Shown one piece after another: positions 22,314-31,800 of a stretch of 38,574 nucleotides of DNA (positions are counted from its first letter, which is position 1; each line of letters begins with the position of its first letter). The notes under the pieces were generated by a model. It was not told where the DNA came from and searched no databases. It saw only the letters and a list, made by a program, of their open reading frames with translations. Position numbers and translations under genes: made by a program. Source of the stretch: a virus; IMG/VR virus record IMGVR_UViG_3300009413_000023, positions 1-38,574 of that record. One strand, given 5' to 3'.

Positions 22314-24260
22314 ATGACAACCGATCCTCAGGCTTTAAACTTAACAGCGTCTACTACTACGTATAATGGAAAGAAAGTCGTAGTTAGTAATCAAAGTGCA
22401 GTACTTTCTTTATCTGCCAATGCATTAGTTACAGCTGCGGTTTCTTCGCAGTTAGTTCCTATTACTTTAGCTGGAGTTAATATCTCTGATGCTTATACTA
22501 ATGGAGCTGCTGCGGTTGCTGCTACTACTACACTTACATTTGATGATGATATTGAAACCACAAGTTTGTCAACTGACCCCTATGTACAATTTACTGATGC
22601 TGGAGGACAGACAAGGACTTACTTTGGAGTGAGTACACTTGGAGTCTCCGGCTCAGCTACCTTTACATTTGATAAGGCTGCTGTTCTGGATTCTACTATT
22701 ACACTTATTTCCTATATGGACGGTGTAACTACTACGGTAATCTTCAAGGCTGCTGCTAGGGGGACAACGAATGGTTCCAAATCAGGTGAGTATACTTTGT
22801 TTGCCATAGACGATGCCACTTCAACTGGTGAGCCTGCCTCTGCTATCGATTCTGCCGCAAACTTAGTGGCTGCTATTAATTCAGCTAATGGTTTGCCGGA
22901 CCTAGAAGCTTATGCTAATCGGGTATCAGATACTGACGAAACAACGGCCAATGGTAAGGTTTATTTAAAGGGACGGGATGCTGATGACGGTACTAATACG
23001 GCAATTACACTTTCAGTAGCTACTGCTGCTACAGGTACTGTAACTATTACAGACTTCACCAAACTAAATACTGGAGATAAGATAAACCTGATTGCTACAG
23101 ACACCACTAACTATGATTTTGTTAATGGCGATCAAAGTTCGGTGGCGGGAACGTGGGAATCCACAAGCTCCAACGCTGTCACAGCTACTAATTTGATGAA
23201 CGTCATTAATACTTCATCGGGTCCATCGGGAACAAGGTTCACTGCTTCTGCTGCGGTATCAGAAGTACAAGCGGTAGGAACAGTAACTATTACAGCCTTT
23301 ACCGAACTCAATGCGGGTGATAAGGTAAACCTAATTGCTACTGATGGCACTAACTACGATTTTGTTAATGGTGATCAAAGTTCAGTCGCCGGTACATGGG
23401 AATCCACAACATCTAATGATGCCACAGCTACTAATTTAATGAATGTTATCAACACCTCATCAGGTCCAGCTGGAACTAGATTTACTGCTACGGTAGATGG
23501 GGCTGTGGTAACTGTTACTCAGGCTACGTCTGGTGCAGATGGTAATACTACAGTTACTCTAACAGACAGCGGAACTGCTGGCATGACCAAGGCAAATTTC
23601 ACTGGTGGCGTAGACACAGGGGTAGTAACTATTACTCAGGCCACGGTTGGTGCAGCTGGTAATACCACAATTACTCTAACAGACCCGCTTGATGGGATGT
23701 CAAAAACAGATTTCACTGGTGGTGGTGCCTTTACAGATTCTACCAGTGTTAATCCTCCCGCCGCTTTTACGGGTGGTGTTGATGAGACTGTAGACATTTC
23801 TAAGAACAAGTGGTCTCGTAAAGGTAGTGCAGAGAATGCTGCTGAATCCCTGAAGGATGCTATTAACGAGACAAGTTCAGGCCATGGTTATACTGATGGC
23901 TTGACAGCAACTCGGAGTGGGGCTGTCCTAACGATTACCCAAGATGTTGCAGGAGCTACGGGAAATACTGCTGTTTCTTATAATAACGAGTTTCAAGAGG
24001 TCTGTTCTGTTCTTCCGCAAGATTTTAAAGGTGGCGCTGTAGCGAATAGACCTAAGCTTGGGATTCAATACTCTACTAATGGTACTGATTGGACTTCTGC
24101 GGTTGAGATAGCTTCTGATGTAGCTGCAAATGTAACAGGAATTAAATTATTTACTTTACCCGAGGCGGTGACTTCTTATCCAGCATACAGGCTAATATTT
24201 AATTCTGATTTAGCAACAGCTGGGACCACTGGCAGACTTACCTTTGTCGGGGCCTATTGA
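22314..24260 (+). CDS. Repeat-rich structural protein, 648 aa
   Basis: Beta-rich, Thr/Ala/Gly-rich, no transmembrane or signal segment. It contains two near-identical 81-residue modules (FTxLNxGDKxNLIATD..., about residues 241-402) and at least three shorter modules built on TITQATxGAxGNTTITLTD and FTGG. A distinct C-terminal domain (RPKLGIQYSTNGTDW...) follows. Such serial Ig-like or jelly-roll repeats are typical of virion surface or decoration proteins. It sits between portal and scaffold with no gap to the portal, so a head-surface fibre or decoration protein is likely; no enzymatic motif is seen. Confidence 0.72.
   Translation: MTTDPQALNLTASTTTYNGKKVVVSNQSAVLSLSANALVTAAVSSQLVPITLAGVNISDAYTNGAAAVAATTTLTFDDDIETTSLSTDPYVQFTDAGGQTRTYFGVSTLGVSGSATFTFDKAAVLDSTITLISYMDGVTTTVIFKAAARGTTNGSKSGEYTLFAIDDATSTGEPASAIDSAANLVAAINSANGLPDLEAYANRVSDTDETTANGKVYLKGRDADDGTNTAITLSVATAATGTVTITDFTKLNTGDKINLIATDTTNYDFVNGDQSSVAGTWESTSSNAVTATNLMNVINTSSGPSGTRFTASAAVSEVQAVGTVTITAFTELNAGDKVNLIATDGTNYDFVNGDQSSVAGTWESTTSNDATATNLMNVINTSSGPAGTRFTATVDGAVVTVTQATSGADGNTTVTLTDSGTAGMTKANFTGGVDTGVVTITQATVGAAGNTTITLTDPLDGMSKTDFTGGGAFTDSTSVNPPAAFTGGVDETVDISKNKWSRKGSAENAAESLKDAINETSSGHGYTDGLTATRSGAVLTITQDVAGATGNTAVSYNNEFQEVCSVLPQDFKGGAVANRPKLGIQYSTNGTDWTSAVEIASDVAANVTGIKLFTLPEAVTSYPAYRLIFNSDLATAGTTGRLTFVGAY
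23034..23500 (+). repeat. Tandem 243-bp repeat (two copies) in the structural gene
   Basis: Unit 1 begins at 23034 and unit 2 at 23277; the period is 243 bp, an exact 81 codons. Protein identity between the two is very high over most of the unit, with mainly synonymous and a few conservative changes. A recent in-frame duplication is the simplest explanation. Confidence 0.85.
23503..24042 (+). repeat. Shorter TITQAT/FTGG repeats (about three copies)
   Basis: Copies start near 23515, 23623 and 23923, each with V-T-I-T-Q-A-T-like strands, GNTT and a closing FTGG or FKGG. The spacing of the first two is about 108 bp (36 codons); the third is more diverged. They follow the 243-bp repeats in the same gene. 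Confidence 0.6.
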
Positions 24261-24468
24261 GGTGTCTTCTCCTAATGGGTGGAACGAATACAAGGTACAT
24301 ATTGTTCACGAATTAGAAAGAACTAATAAGGAACTTACTTTCATAGATCGTAGACTTGCAAAAATAGAAAAGAAGCTGACAATACTAGATACGAAAATAT
24401 ATGTCGCTTCTTTCTTCTTCAGTGTTGTATTTGCAGGGGTATTTAATTTGATTTTAAGGAAGTTTTAA
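24244..24468 (+). CDS. XhlA-like coiled-coil membrane protein, 74 aa
   Basis: A helical coiled coil (ELTFIDRRLAKIEKKLTIL) is followed by one C-terminal transmembrane segment (VASFFFSVVFAGVFNLIL) and a short basic end. This order matches the hemolysin XhlA/holin-helper pattern. A part in host-cell lysis is therefore possible, although the gene lies in the virion block. The start is uncertain: TTG 24244 inside the previous gene, or GTG 24262 next to its stop. Confidence 0.6.
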   Translation: MSGPIEVSSPNGWNEYKVHIVHELERTNKELTFIDRRLAKIEKKLTILDTKIYVASFFFSVVFAGVFNLILRKF

Positions 24469-24469
24469 A

Positions 24470-25456
24470 ATGGGAATAGAAACTCCTTTGCGTAAGCTAG
24501 AAATTATTGGTAATACTACAACTAGTATTTTAAAAGCTAATCACTCTAATCTTATTTCAAAAGGTTCGAGAGAGTATGTCCTTTCTATTAGAGCAGAGCT
24601 ACTCAATGTTCGAAGCTTTAAGATTCCTGAGGATTGGGACACAGACTGGAATATAAGACTTGGTCCTATTTGGACTCCAGCAGAGTTAGGTTCTACTAAT
24701 CTTGTGTGCTGGCTGAGTCCAGAATACTACCATCCTCTAAGTACTGATGATGGTATAATTGCTCAAGCTGAAGACCGATCTGGCAATGGAGTTACTTGGG
24801 AAAATACCAATTCTGATGATTCTTGCCCTGAGTTTACTTCGGCGTTAAATGAATTTAAAGGTATGGGGTTTAATGGATCTCAGTATATATATTCTTTGGA
24901 TGAGTCTGGAGACGGTGAGTTAGATCCCGGTACAGGAGACTTTTCTATAACTATGATAGCAGAGTTTGGTGGAATTAGTACTGCTGAGAAATATGTATTA
25001 GCTTCCGATGTTAGTAGAGGTTTTGCTTTAAGTGTTAAAGAAGTTTCTGGAACTGATAAATATAAAGTTTACTTTGATGGTTCGGCTACAGAAGCTGCGT
25101 TTTCGGTTGATCATACAGTTCCAATAATACTAACTGTAGGCAGGTCTGGAGGTGATCAGTTTCTTAAGTTTGCTAATATTTCTATAAACGATACAGCAAT
25201 TACTGGAACTGAAAATATGGATATTGATAATACTCAGCAATTCTTTATCGGCGGAAGAGAAGGTGTGGCCGATAGATCAGGACAGAATACATTTACTGGA
25301 AATATCTATGAAATTATGTTTTACAATGGTACTTTAAGTACTGATGATATTAAAAACTTGGAAGGGTATCTAGCACATAAATATGCTCAGACATCCTTCC
25401 TATATTCAGAACATCCTTATAAAACTAACCCACCAAGAGCAGGAGTCCCTGCATAA
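24470..25456 (+). CDS. LamG-like (jelly-roll) virion protein, 328 aa
   Basis: Residues about 80-310 fit the concanavalin A/LamG-type jelly roll: CWLSPEYYH, DRSGNGVTW, FTGNIYEIMFYNG and a closing helix with LEGYLAHKY. Such domains bind carbohydrates or decorate the surface. The N-terminal 70 residues may anchor it to the virion. AAGGAAG precedes the ATG. Placed just before the scaffold, it is probably a head-surface or accessory structural protein that could hold the phage near polysaccharide; binding is inferred. Confidence 0.75.
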   Translation: MGIETPLRKLEIIGNTTTSILKANHSNLISKGSREYVLSIRAELLNVRSFKIPEDWDTDWNIRLGPIWTPAELGSTNLVCWLSPEYYHPLSTDDGIIAQAEDRSGNGVTWENTNSDDSCPEFTSALNEFKGMGFNGSQYIYSLDESGDGELDPGTGDFSITMIAEFGGISTAEKYVLASDVSRGFALSVKEVSGTDKYKVYFDGSATEAAFSVDHTVPIILTVGRSGGDQFLKFANISINDTAITGTENMDIDNTQQFFIGGREGVADRSGQNTFTGNIYEIMFYNGTLSTDDIKNLEGYLAHKYAQTSFLYSEHPYKTNPPRAGVPA

Positions 25457-25466
25457 GGAGAGTATT

Positions 25467-25634
25467 ATGGCAAAGAAAAAGGAAAAGAAAAGTAAAACCA
25501 AGAGAGCCCCTGCTCGGAAGTTTACTCCCATGGGAGCTAGTAAGGTTAAAGGAAGAAAGAGTATAAGAAGTGCTCGTGTACCCACCGCAAAAACTGTGTC
25601 ATTTACGGCTGCCGGTGGTGGCGGCGGACGTTAA
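25467..25634 (+). CDS. Small basic protein, 55 aa
   Basis: The frame is open from 25383, but AAGGAG directly before ATG 25467 and the change in base use show the real start. The product is dominated by Lys and Arg (MAKKKEKKSKTKRAPARK) and ends in a run of glycines. A DNA- or RNA-binding or minor head protein is possible; no family recognised. Confidence 0.65.
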   Translation: MAKKKEKKSKTKRAPARKFTPMGASKVKGRKSIRSARVPTAKTVSFTAAGGGGGR

Positions 25635-25654
25635 CAATAAGGAGTATATGATTT

Positions 25655-26605
25655 ATGTCTAACGAACAAGTTGAACAATCCTCTGACGGGACTCAGCTTA
25701 ATATAGAACCTACCCAGCCCCAAAGTGCTTCGGCTACTTTCCCGACTGGTAAGGTAGAAGATGCTCAGTATGAAGCAGAACAAAGAGCTTTTAAAACATA
25801 TGTTGATAATACTGGACAACCTATTCCTGAGAATTTTAAGGATGCTGAGGGTTGGTTCTCTAGTCTTAAGGAAGCTCAGGCTAATTACACAAGAGGCCAA
25901 CAAGAAATTGCTTCGCTAAGAGAGCAGTATGCTAATCAAGAAGACTCTACTCCTGTAGAGCCCGAGACACCAGCTGTGCCAGAAGAGCCCGCGATTACTT
26001 CAGATTCTCCTCAACTACGTATTCAAGAACAAGTTAAGGAAGAATCTTCGGCTATTGAGGCTTCTAATATTGGAGTAAACCAAGAAACATATGAGGCTTG
26101 GGCTATGGAAATGGCAGCTACGGGTAGTATTTCAAACGAAACTAGAACTGAGATTCGAAGTAAAACAGGTTTCTCAGATAAGATGATTGATGATTATGTG
26201 TCTGGTCAGAAGGCTAGGCTACGAGAAAACTTTTCTAAAGCTTCCAATGTTGTTGGGGGACAGGAAAAGTTACAACATATATTCGACTGGGCTGGTAAGA
26301 ATCTTAGCTCAGAAGATCAACAAATGATAAACATAGGACTTGCGTCCCCATCATACGAGGTGACCCTAAGAGGATTATCGTCTATGTATGACCAAGCTGT
26401 TACTTCTGCAAAGGCCTCAGAGCCAGCTAAGAATCAGAATCTCGCCACTGTTCCGGCAAGTGAGACTGGTATTCGGCCTTATGGATCTAAGTCAGAATTC
26501 AATCAAGAACGCAACAATCCTAAGTTTACTAGAGAAGGTCAGTTTAGAAGGATGGTTGAAGATAGAATGTCTATAACCGACTGGAATAACTTACCTCAAT
26601 TCTAG
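25655..26605 (+). CDS. Scaffolding (capsid assembly) protein, T7 gp9-like, 316 aa
   Basis: Position directly before the capsid gene, acidic and Pro/Glu-rich N-terminal half, helical middle, and a conserved basic C-terminus (FNQERNNPKFTREGQFRRM) all fit T7 gp9-type scaffolds, which guide capsid shell assembly and leave the head. The length matches T7 gp9 (307 aa). AAGGAG lies upstream. No protease signature is present. Confidence 0.88.
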   Translation: MSNEQVEQSSDGTQLNIEPTQPQSASATFPTGKVEDAQYEAEQRAFKTYVDNTGQPIPENFKDAEGWFSSLKEAQANYTRGQQEIASLREQYANQEDSTPVEPETPAVPEEPAITSDSPQLRIQEQVKEESSAIEASNIGVNQETYEAWAMEMAATGSISNETRTEIRSKTGFSDKMIDDYVSGQKARLRENFSKASNVVGGQEKLQHIFDWAGKNLSSEDQQMINIGLASPSYEVTLRGLSSMYDQAVTSAKASEPAKNQNLATVPASETGIRPYGSKSEFNQERNNPKFTREGQFRRMVEDRMSITDWNNLPQF

Positions 26606-26784
26606 GGCAGGACGGACCCTAAGACAGTTATCTAAATTGATCACGCCCCTCTTTGGATAAAGAGACAAGGTAATATCAGACTTGAGTAACAGTCGCCAAG
26701 TAAAAGACTCCAAAAGGAACAATCTAAAGCTAGGTTTAAATCCGATTTAACTAATAGTTTTAAATTTCTTTAAGGAGAAATATT
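26606..26784 (+). promoter_or_regulatory. Leader of the major capsid gene
   Basis: The longest gene-free gap in the late region. Two hairpins are visible: ctcttt/aaagag (26649-26654 / 26659-26664, ggat loop) and ttaaat/atttaa (26736-26741 / 26745-26750, ccg loop). A strong AAGGAG precedes the ATG at 26785. A phage promoter or an RNA-processing/stability element is expected before a highly expressed capsid gene, but I cannot identify one by sequence. Confidence 0.45.
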
Positions 26785-28065
26785 ATGAGTGCAGCAAGTA
26801 GTTTAGCTGTTGGACATCTTCCATATCGGGATAGTCTCACAGCCGCAACAAGTGGCGCTAATGCCGCTAATACAGGTAAGCTTTGGCTACCTATCTGGGC
26901 GGGAGAAATCATCCACGCCTATGATGAATATAATATGTTTGAACCCCTCGTCAACTCACGTACTATCGCAAGTGGTACGACAATTGAGTTCCCAATCACG
27001 GGTACCGTTGACCTGAATCCCTCATGGGATGCTGGTGAAGAGTTGGTTGGTGGTGCAGACTCAACCGCAACTACGTTCCAAGTTCGTCTCGATAAGCGAC
27101 CAATGGCCGCTCACTTCGAGATTGATAACGTGGACCTTATGTTGACTCAGTGGGAATTCCGTAGTGAACTTGCTCGTCAAGCTGCTATGACTTTATCCAA
27201 CACGAGAGATAAGCAGCTCTATTCTTATCTTTGCCGTGCTGCGGTTACAAGTCAGACTACGTTAGATGCTTCCCATGTACGAGGTAACATGAATCTCGAT
27301 ACCGCTTTGTATGGCGAAACTGCGACAAGTACTCGTAAGCTTCGTGAGTGGGGCGCTACGGGTGCAGACGCTGATGATCGTTCAACGGGTGCTTTGTCAG
27401 CTCTTGAAGCTGTTGAGAAGTACATTGTATTCTTACAAGAGAATAACATACCCTATGATCAGCTGTATATGGCTATTAGCCCGCAGTGCTTCATGGATAT
27501 CCGTTCTCTTGGCGTGGCTCGTGTGGCTGCGGATATGGATACGGGAGGCCGTCAGGCTTACTTTGGTGGTAATACCGATGGTGGCAATGCTACTGGTCTT
27601 GGTGACCATTATACCAACGGTTATCGTCAGATCCATGACTCACTTGAGTACATGGGCTGTACGATTGTTAAGACGAACCATGGTTCGGATCAGCTTCGTA
27701 ATACCGATGGTGGTAATACGCTTGGTGAAGACAAGTATAATCTTGACTTCGCTGCTGACCTTGCAGGTTCAGATACGACTGGGCTTATTAACGGCGTTCG
27801 TGCTGTTATGTGGACCCCAGAAGCTATCGCTGGTATTCGTTTGCAAGGCTTGAAGGTTGATACGATTGATGATGTCCGTCGTAATACAACTTTCTCGGTC
27901 GCTTCGATGATGAGTGGCACGGGCGTTCTGCGTCCCGAGTGTGCTGCGATTATTCATACTCGTCTCGGTCATTCAGGCAGTGACTATGATACACGCGCTG
28001 AAATGAATACCCAGATGAAGGTTGATGCTGACGGTTACGTCGATTCTACTGGAACTGGTGTCTGA
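26785..28065 (+). CDS. Major capsid protein, T7 gp10-like, 426 aa
   Basis: Forms the HK97-fold icosahedral head. The N-terminus (SSLAVGHLPYRDSLTAAT) is the Autographiviridae-type start, and the spacing to scaffold, portal and tail tubes agrees. Codon use differs from the neighbours: more CGT, CTC, GGT and fewer AGA/TTA, as expected for the most abundant protein. It is slightly longer than T7 gp10A (344 aa), with extra residues such as the GGNTDGGNATGLG loop. A hairpin terminator follows it, as in T7. No gp10B-type frameshift site was recognised. Confidence 0.95.
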   Translation: MSAASSLAVGHLPYRDSLTAATSGANAANTGKLWLPIWAGEIIHAYDEYNMFEPLVNSRTIASGTTIEFPITGTVDLNPSWDAGEELVGGADSTATTFQVRLDKRPMAAHFEIDNVDLMLTQWEFRSELARQAAMTLSNTRDKQLYSYLCRAAVTSQTTLDASHVRGNMNLDTALYGETATSTRKLREWGATGADADDRSTGALSALEAVEKYIVFLQENNIPYDQLYMAISPQCFMDIRSLGVARVAADMDTGGRQAYFGGNTDGGNATGLGDHYTNGYRQIHDSLEYMGCTIVKTNHGSDQLRNTDGGNTLGEDKYNLDFAADLAGSDTTGLINGVRAVMWTPEAIAGIRLQGLKVDTIDDVRRNTTFSVASMMSGTGVLRPECAAIIHTRLGHSGSDYDTRAEMNTQMKVDADGYVDSTGTGV

Positions 28066-28075
28066 TCGTAACTAG

Positions 28076-28140
28076 CGTAGTATTCTACTACGTTGTACGA
28101 ACCCCTCTCCTAGGCCTTCGCGGGTCTAGGAGAGGCTTTA
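28076..28140 (+). terminator. Terminator after the capsid gene (two hairpins)
   Basis: First hairpin: cgtagta/tactacg around ttc (28076-28092). Second, stronger one: cctctcctag/ctaggagagg (28104-28113 / 28126-28135), its loop also pairing partly, followed by ctttacttt. It sits exactly where T7 has its late terminator, downstream of gene 10, so partial termination to boost capsid over tail transcripts is likely. Confidence 0.8.
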
Positions 28141-28161
28141 CTTTAAACATAGGAGGTTACT

Positions 28162-28830
28162 ATGGGCGTTATATCAAAGCTCGATGCAATTAATCACATG
28201 CTTCTGATGGCGGGAGAATCCATGGTAACTGATCTTGAGAACTTAGGTGGTGTGGACACGGGGGTCTGTGAGGGTGTGCTAGAACGCACCCTTGTAGACT
28301 TCCAGTCAAGGGGTTTGGCTAATAATAAATATCATAAGAAGTTTAAGCTTGATGCTATCGGAGAGATTAGCCTAGGTTCTGATAATATATCTGCTGAACT
28401 TATATCGGATCACTCTAATAGTGATGGCTTTAGGATCATTGGTGTGTCTCGTGTAGTTAATGAGGGAGATACAACTGCCAAGCTCTTTAACGTAACAGAC
28501 CAGACCTATTCTAACTGGGCTGCTAGTACCGAATACTGGGTAGAACTTGTTGTCAAAGTTCCATGGCAAGCTATGGATACTCCTGTACAACGAGCTATTA
28601 TGGCTACTGCTGCTAGACAATACCAGATTATAATGCAGGGTGATGTTGAGGCTGATAAGTACTTGAATGAGCTTGAGATTATATATACTACCCGAGGTAA
28701 GTGTGCAGATGTAGATGATAAACGAAGGACTATCTTTAGTTCTGGGACTGAGAAGCTTCGTAGTATACACCATCGTAGCAGTACTACTGATACTTCAAGG
28801 TTTAGATACTGGAGGACTTCGAATGGCTAA
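28162..28830 (+). CDS. Tail tubular protein A, T7 gp11-like, 222 aa
   Basis: N-terminus (ISKLDAINHMLLMAGE) and the later VQRAIMATAARQYQIIMQGD helix match gp11-type proteins, which join the portal to the tail tube. The length is close to T7 gp11 (196 aa). AGGAGG lies before ATG. It overlaps the tail tube B gene by 8 bases. Confidence 0.9.
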   Translation: MGVISKLDAINHMLLMAGESMVTDLENLGGVDTGVCEGVLERTLVDFQSRGLANNKYHKKFKLDAIGEISLGSDNISAELISDHSNSDGFRIIGVSRVVNEGDTTAKLFNVTDQTYSNWAASTEYWVELVVKVPWQAMDTPVQRAIMATAARQYQIIMQGDVEADKYLNELEIIYTTRGKCADVDDKRRTIFSSGTEKLRSIHHRSSTTDTSRFRYWRTSNG

Positions 28831-31800
28831 GACTACTGGTAGACAAGCCACTAGGGCTTCTAGGGCCCAGTCATATTTCCCAGTAAAGATACCCGTTTAC
28901 TCCTTAAGTGGAGGAGTCGGTAGACAAATCCCTAGTAAGAGACTTCCTACTGAGGTAGATGAGCTTATTAATTTCCAATGTACAACGGAATCTTCCCTTA
29001 CAAAGAGGAACGGTGCTGAGGTTGTGGGGAATCTTATTGTAGGAATCTCTGATTTACAGGATGACGGTACTGATATCGAATTCGATCTAAATAATTGGTT
29101 CGTTTCTTCGGTGCCGGAGAAATTCTTTATTTATTGGCAAACAGTAGATACCGAAATTAGCCGTCTCTATACTATCTGGGAAGGTGATCCTTGGCTTGGG
29201 TCTGAGAATCATCATAAGATAAAGGTTTTTGAAATAACCCTCAGTGGGAGTATTACAGAATTACCTTATAATAATTTAGATGAAGATTCTGTTAACTATT
29301 TAATGTATAAAATACCCGGAACTGGTAAAACTCTCCAACAAAGGCTGAAGGCTGTGACGATAGGTTCTTCGGTTCTTATTTTGAATACCGATGTTCATGC
29401 TGGGTTTACTAGTAGATTGGATGGAACTGATGACTGGCATGATGATGACGGCGATACAAATGGAAATGGAGCACTAAAGTATTTCGACGGGACTGTACCC
29501 ACGACTGTCCAAGAAGAAGATATAGCAGGTGCAGACATTCAGTACTTAACTAGTGTATCTGTTGATCATAAACATAATGCTGAGGTTTGGGTAGAAAGTC
29601 AAGACTATACTTATGGTCAGCAGGTTATCGATTCTAACGATCCTGTATATGATCCAAATGAAGATTCTGATGTCTACCCTTACTTAGAATTTAGAGGACG
29701 TATATGGGATGAAGTACGAACTCAAAAAGGAGGCCAGCTTCGGTTTGATTTTACTAGTGCTGTAATAGATTATGTTTTTCCTGCCGAAGGGTCTTCATCC
29801 CCACCTGACCCTACTAATAATGAACTAGGTAATATGATTTCTTTGGTGGGTATTCATCCTGAGGAGGGTGATGCATCCGAAGATGTGGGCAAAACAATTT
29901 CTTATACTTACTGTTTTACACAGGATCATGGTGACAGCGGTGATTCTATAACAACGCTTCATGAGGCTTATGACGTTAGGGGAATGCTGGTTGCCGTTAA
30001 AAAAGATCTTAGCAGTGAGCCAAGATTAGCTAATGGTTGGGCAGATGCAGCAGCATTAGCAGCAGCAATTAATGTTCGTCATTATGCTACTGTTGGAAAC
30101 GATAGTATTTTTGCATTACACGCCACCGCTAATCAGGTTTCTATAGAAGATACTAGTGAATATCCGGGCCGTGTTATTATTCAACAGATATATGGTGAGT
30201 ATGGAGAACAAACAAATACATCTGTCTGGGTAAATGATTATACCGATACTGAAGAAGATGATGATCCTATAACCTACAACCTCAACTTACATACCAAGTC
30301 TTCTATAGACAATACCTTCAGTGGAGGACGAGACCCTAGTATACACGATATCTTTGCTCCTACGTGGGATGGTGCGGATGGTGGTGCTCCTGATTATTGG
30401 TTAGATATTGCTGGTGGAGATATTGAACGTAATCAAATACGACTCCGATACGGTATTTGGGAAGTTAAAACATATCTTCCAGCAGAAGAGATTCCGGGTC
30501 CGACAAATAAACTATTATCAGAGTCTGAAGAAAATCCAAGAGGATCAATCTTACCCCCTCATTTAGATTTAAAGAGGTGGAAAAGAGTGGAAATCGAAGA
30601 AGGAGACACAGAGCTTGTAGACGTTGCTGGTAACGCGTGTAATGTTCATGTATCTAGTTATATTCCAGTAGAAGAGTATGTTTATCCAGTAAGCTTATCA
30701 GCATATCTTGGGCAATCTGTAACTAGGTTCTCTGACCTTCGATTCCCTCCTGATGCAACGGATTTGATAGCTCATAATGGTATTGGTAAGGATCCGTGGG
30801 CTGGTGGTGGTGAACCAAATGAAAATGCTTTAACTGTATTATATCCTGATGATGACCCAGCCGGTCATCCCGGTCGTGGCAAGATATACTACCTTTCACA
30901 GGCTTATCTTAATAATACACCGGGCTGGTACCGTGTTATTAAAAAGGACATACCTCCTTATCTAAAGAAGATTCGAACACCGGGCAAGAGAACTGTACTA
31001 GACAAAAGACGAATGCCCCAGATGCTCTATGTAGATAATGAAGGTGACTATAATCTAAGACCAATAGACTGGGACCCAAGAGAAAGTGGTGATGAGGATT
31101 CAAACCGTGGACCGGGTATCTTCTTTGATCCGTCTACTGAAAAACCAAAAGAATCCAAGATTAATTCAATGGCTTTCTATAGAGACCGCTTATTCTTGGC
31201 TAATGATGATACTATTATAGCCAGTAGATCAGGAAACTGGGATAACTTCTTTTTAGCAGACCCAGATAATATTACTGATACAGATCCACTTGACCTTATG
31301 GTGTCTTCTAATAACTATACCCCTATTACACAGCTTGTACCCTTTAGAGATACGCTGTTTGTAGGAACAAGCGGTAATACCCAGTATGAGCTTCAAGGAT
31401 CGAACAACATTATCTCTCCAGCCACAGCTGAGTTTGCTCCGACAGCTTTCTATCCTATGCTTCCTGATATTTCACCTCTGTTGCTAAATAATAGCCTGTT
31501 CTTCTACAGTAAAGAGAAGCTTTATGTTTACATAGGACAAAGAACGGTAGCAGCAGAACAGGCCTTCGAATTATCGAAGCATATTCCCCAGTATTTACCA
31601 AAAGAAATTAGGGATACGACAACTTCTAGCCATGCTTCCAGTATCTTTGCATTAGATAATGAGTTCACTGATACTACGATTTATGTTTATAGAAACCAAA
31701 TTGCCGGTGAAAAAGTTATTCAGAATGCTTTTTATAAATATAGGATTGGACAATCCTTAGAGATCCAACCTTATCTTGACTTAGGTATAGATGGTCAAAC

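Noticed and set aside
27311-27853. Open frame of 180 codons inside the capsid gene
   Set aside because: A shadow frame produced by the codon bias of the capsid gene, with no ribosome site.
30435-30453. T7-promoter-like stretch (aaatacgactccgatacgg)
   Set aside because: It lies within the tail tube B coding region with no gene start nearby, and the match to T7 is partial.
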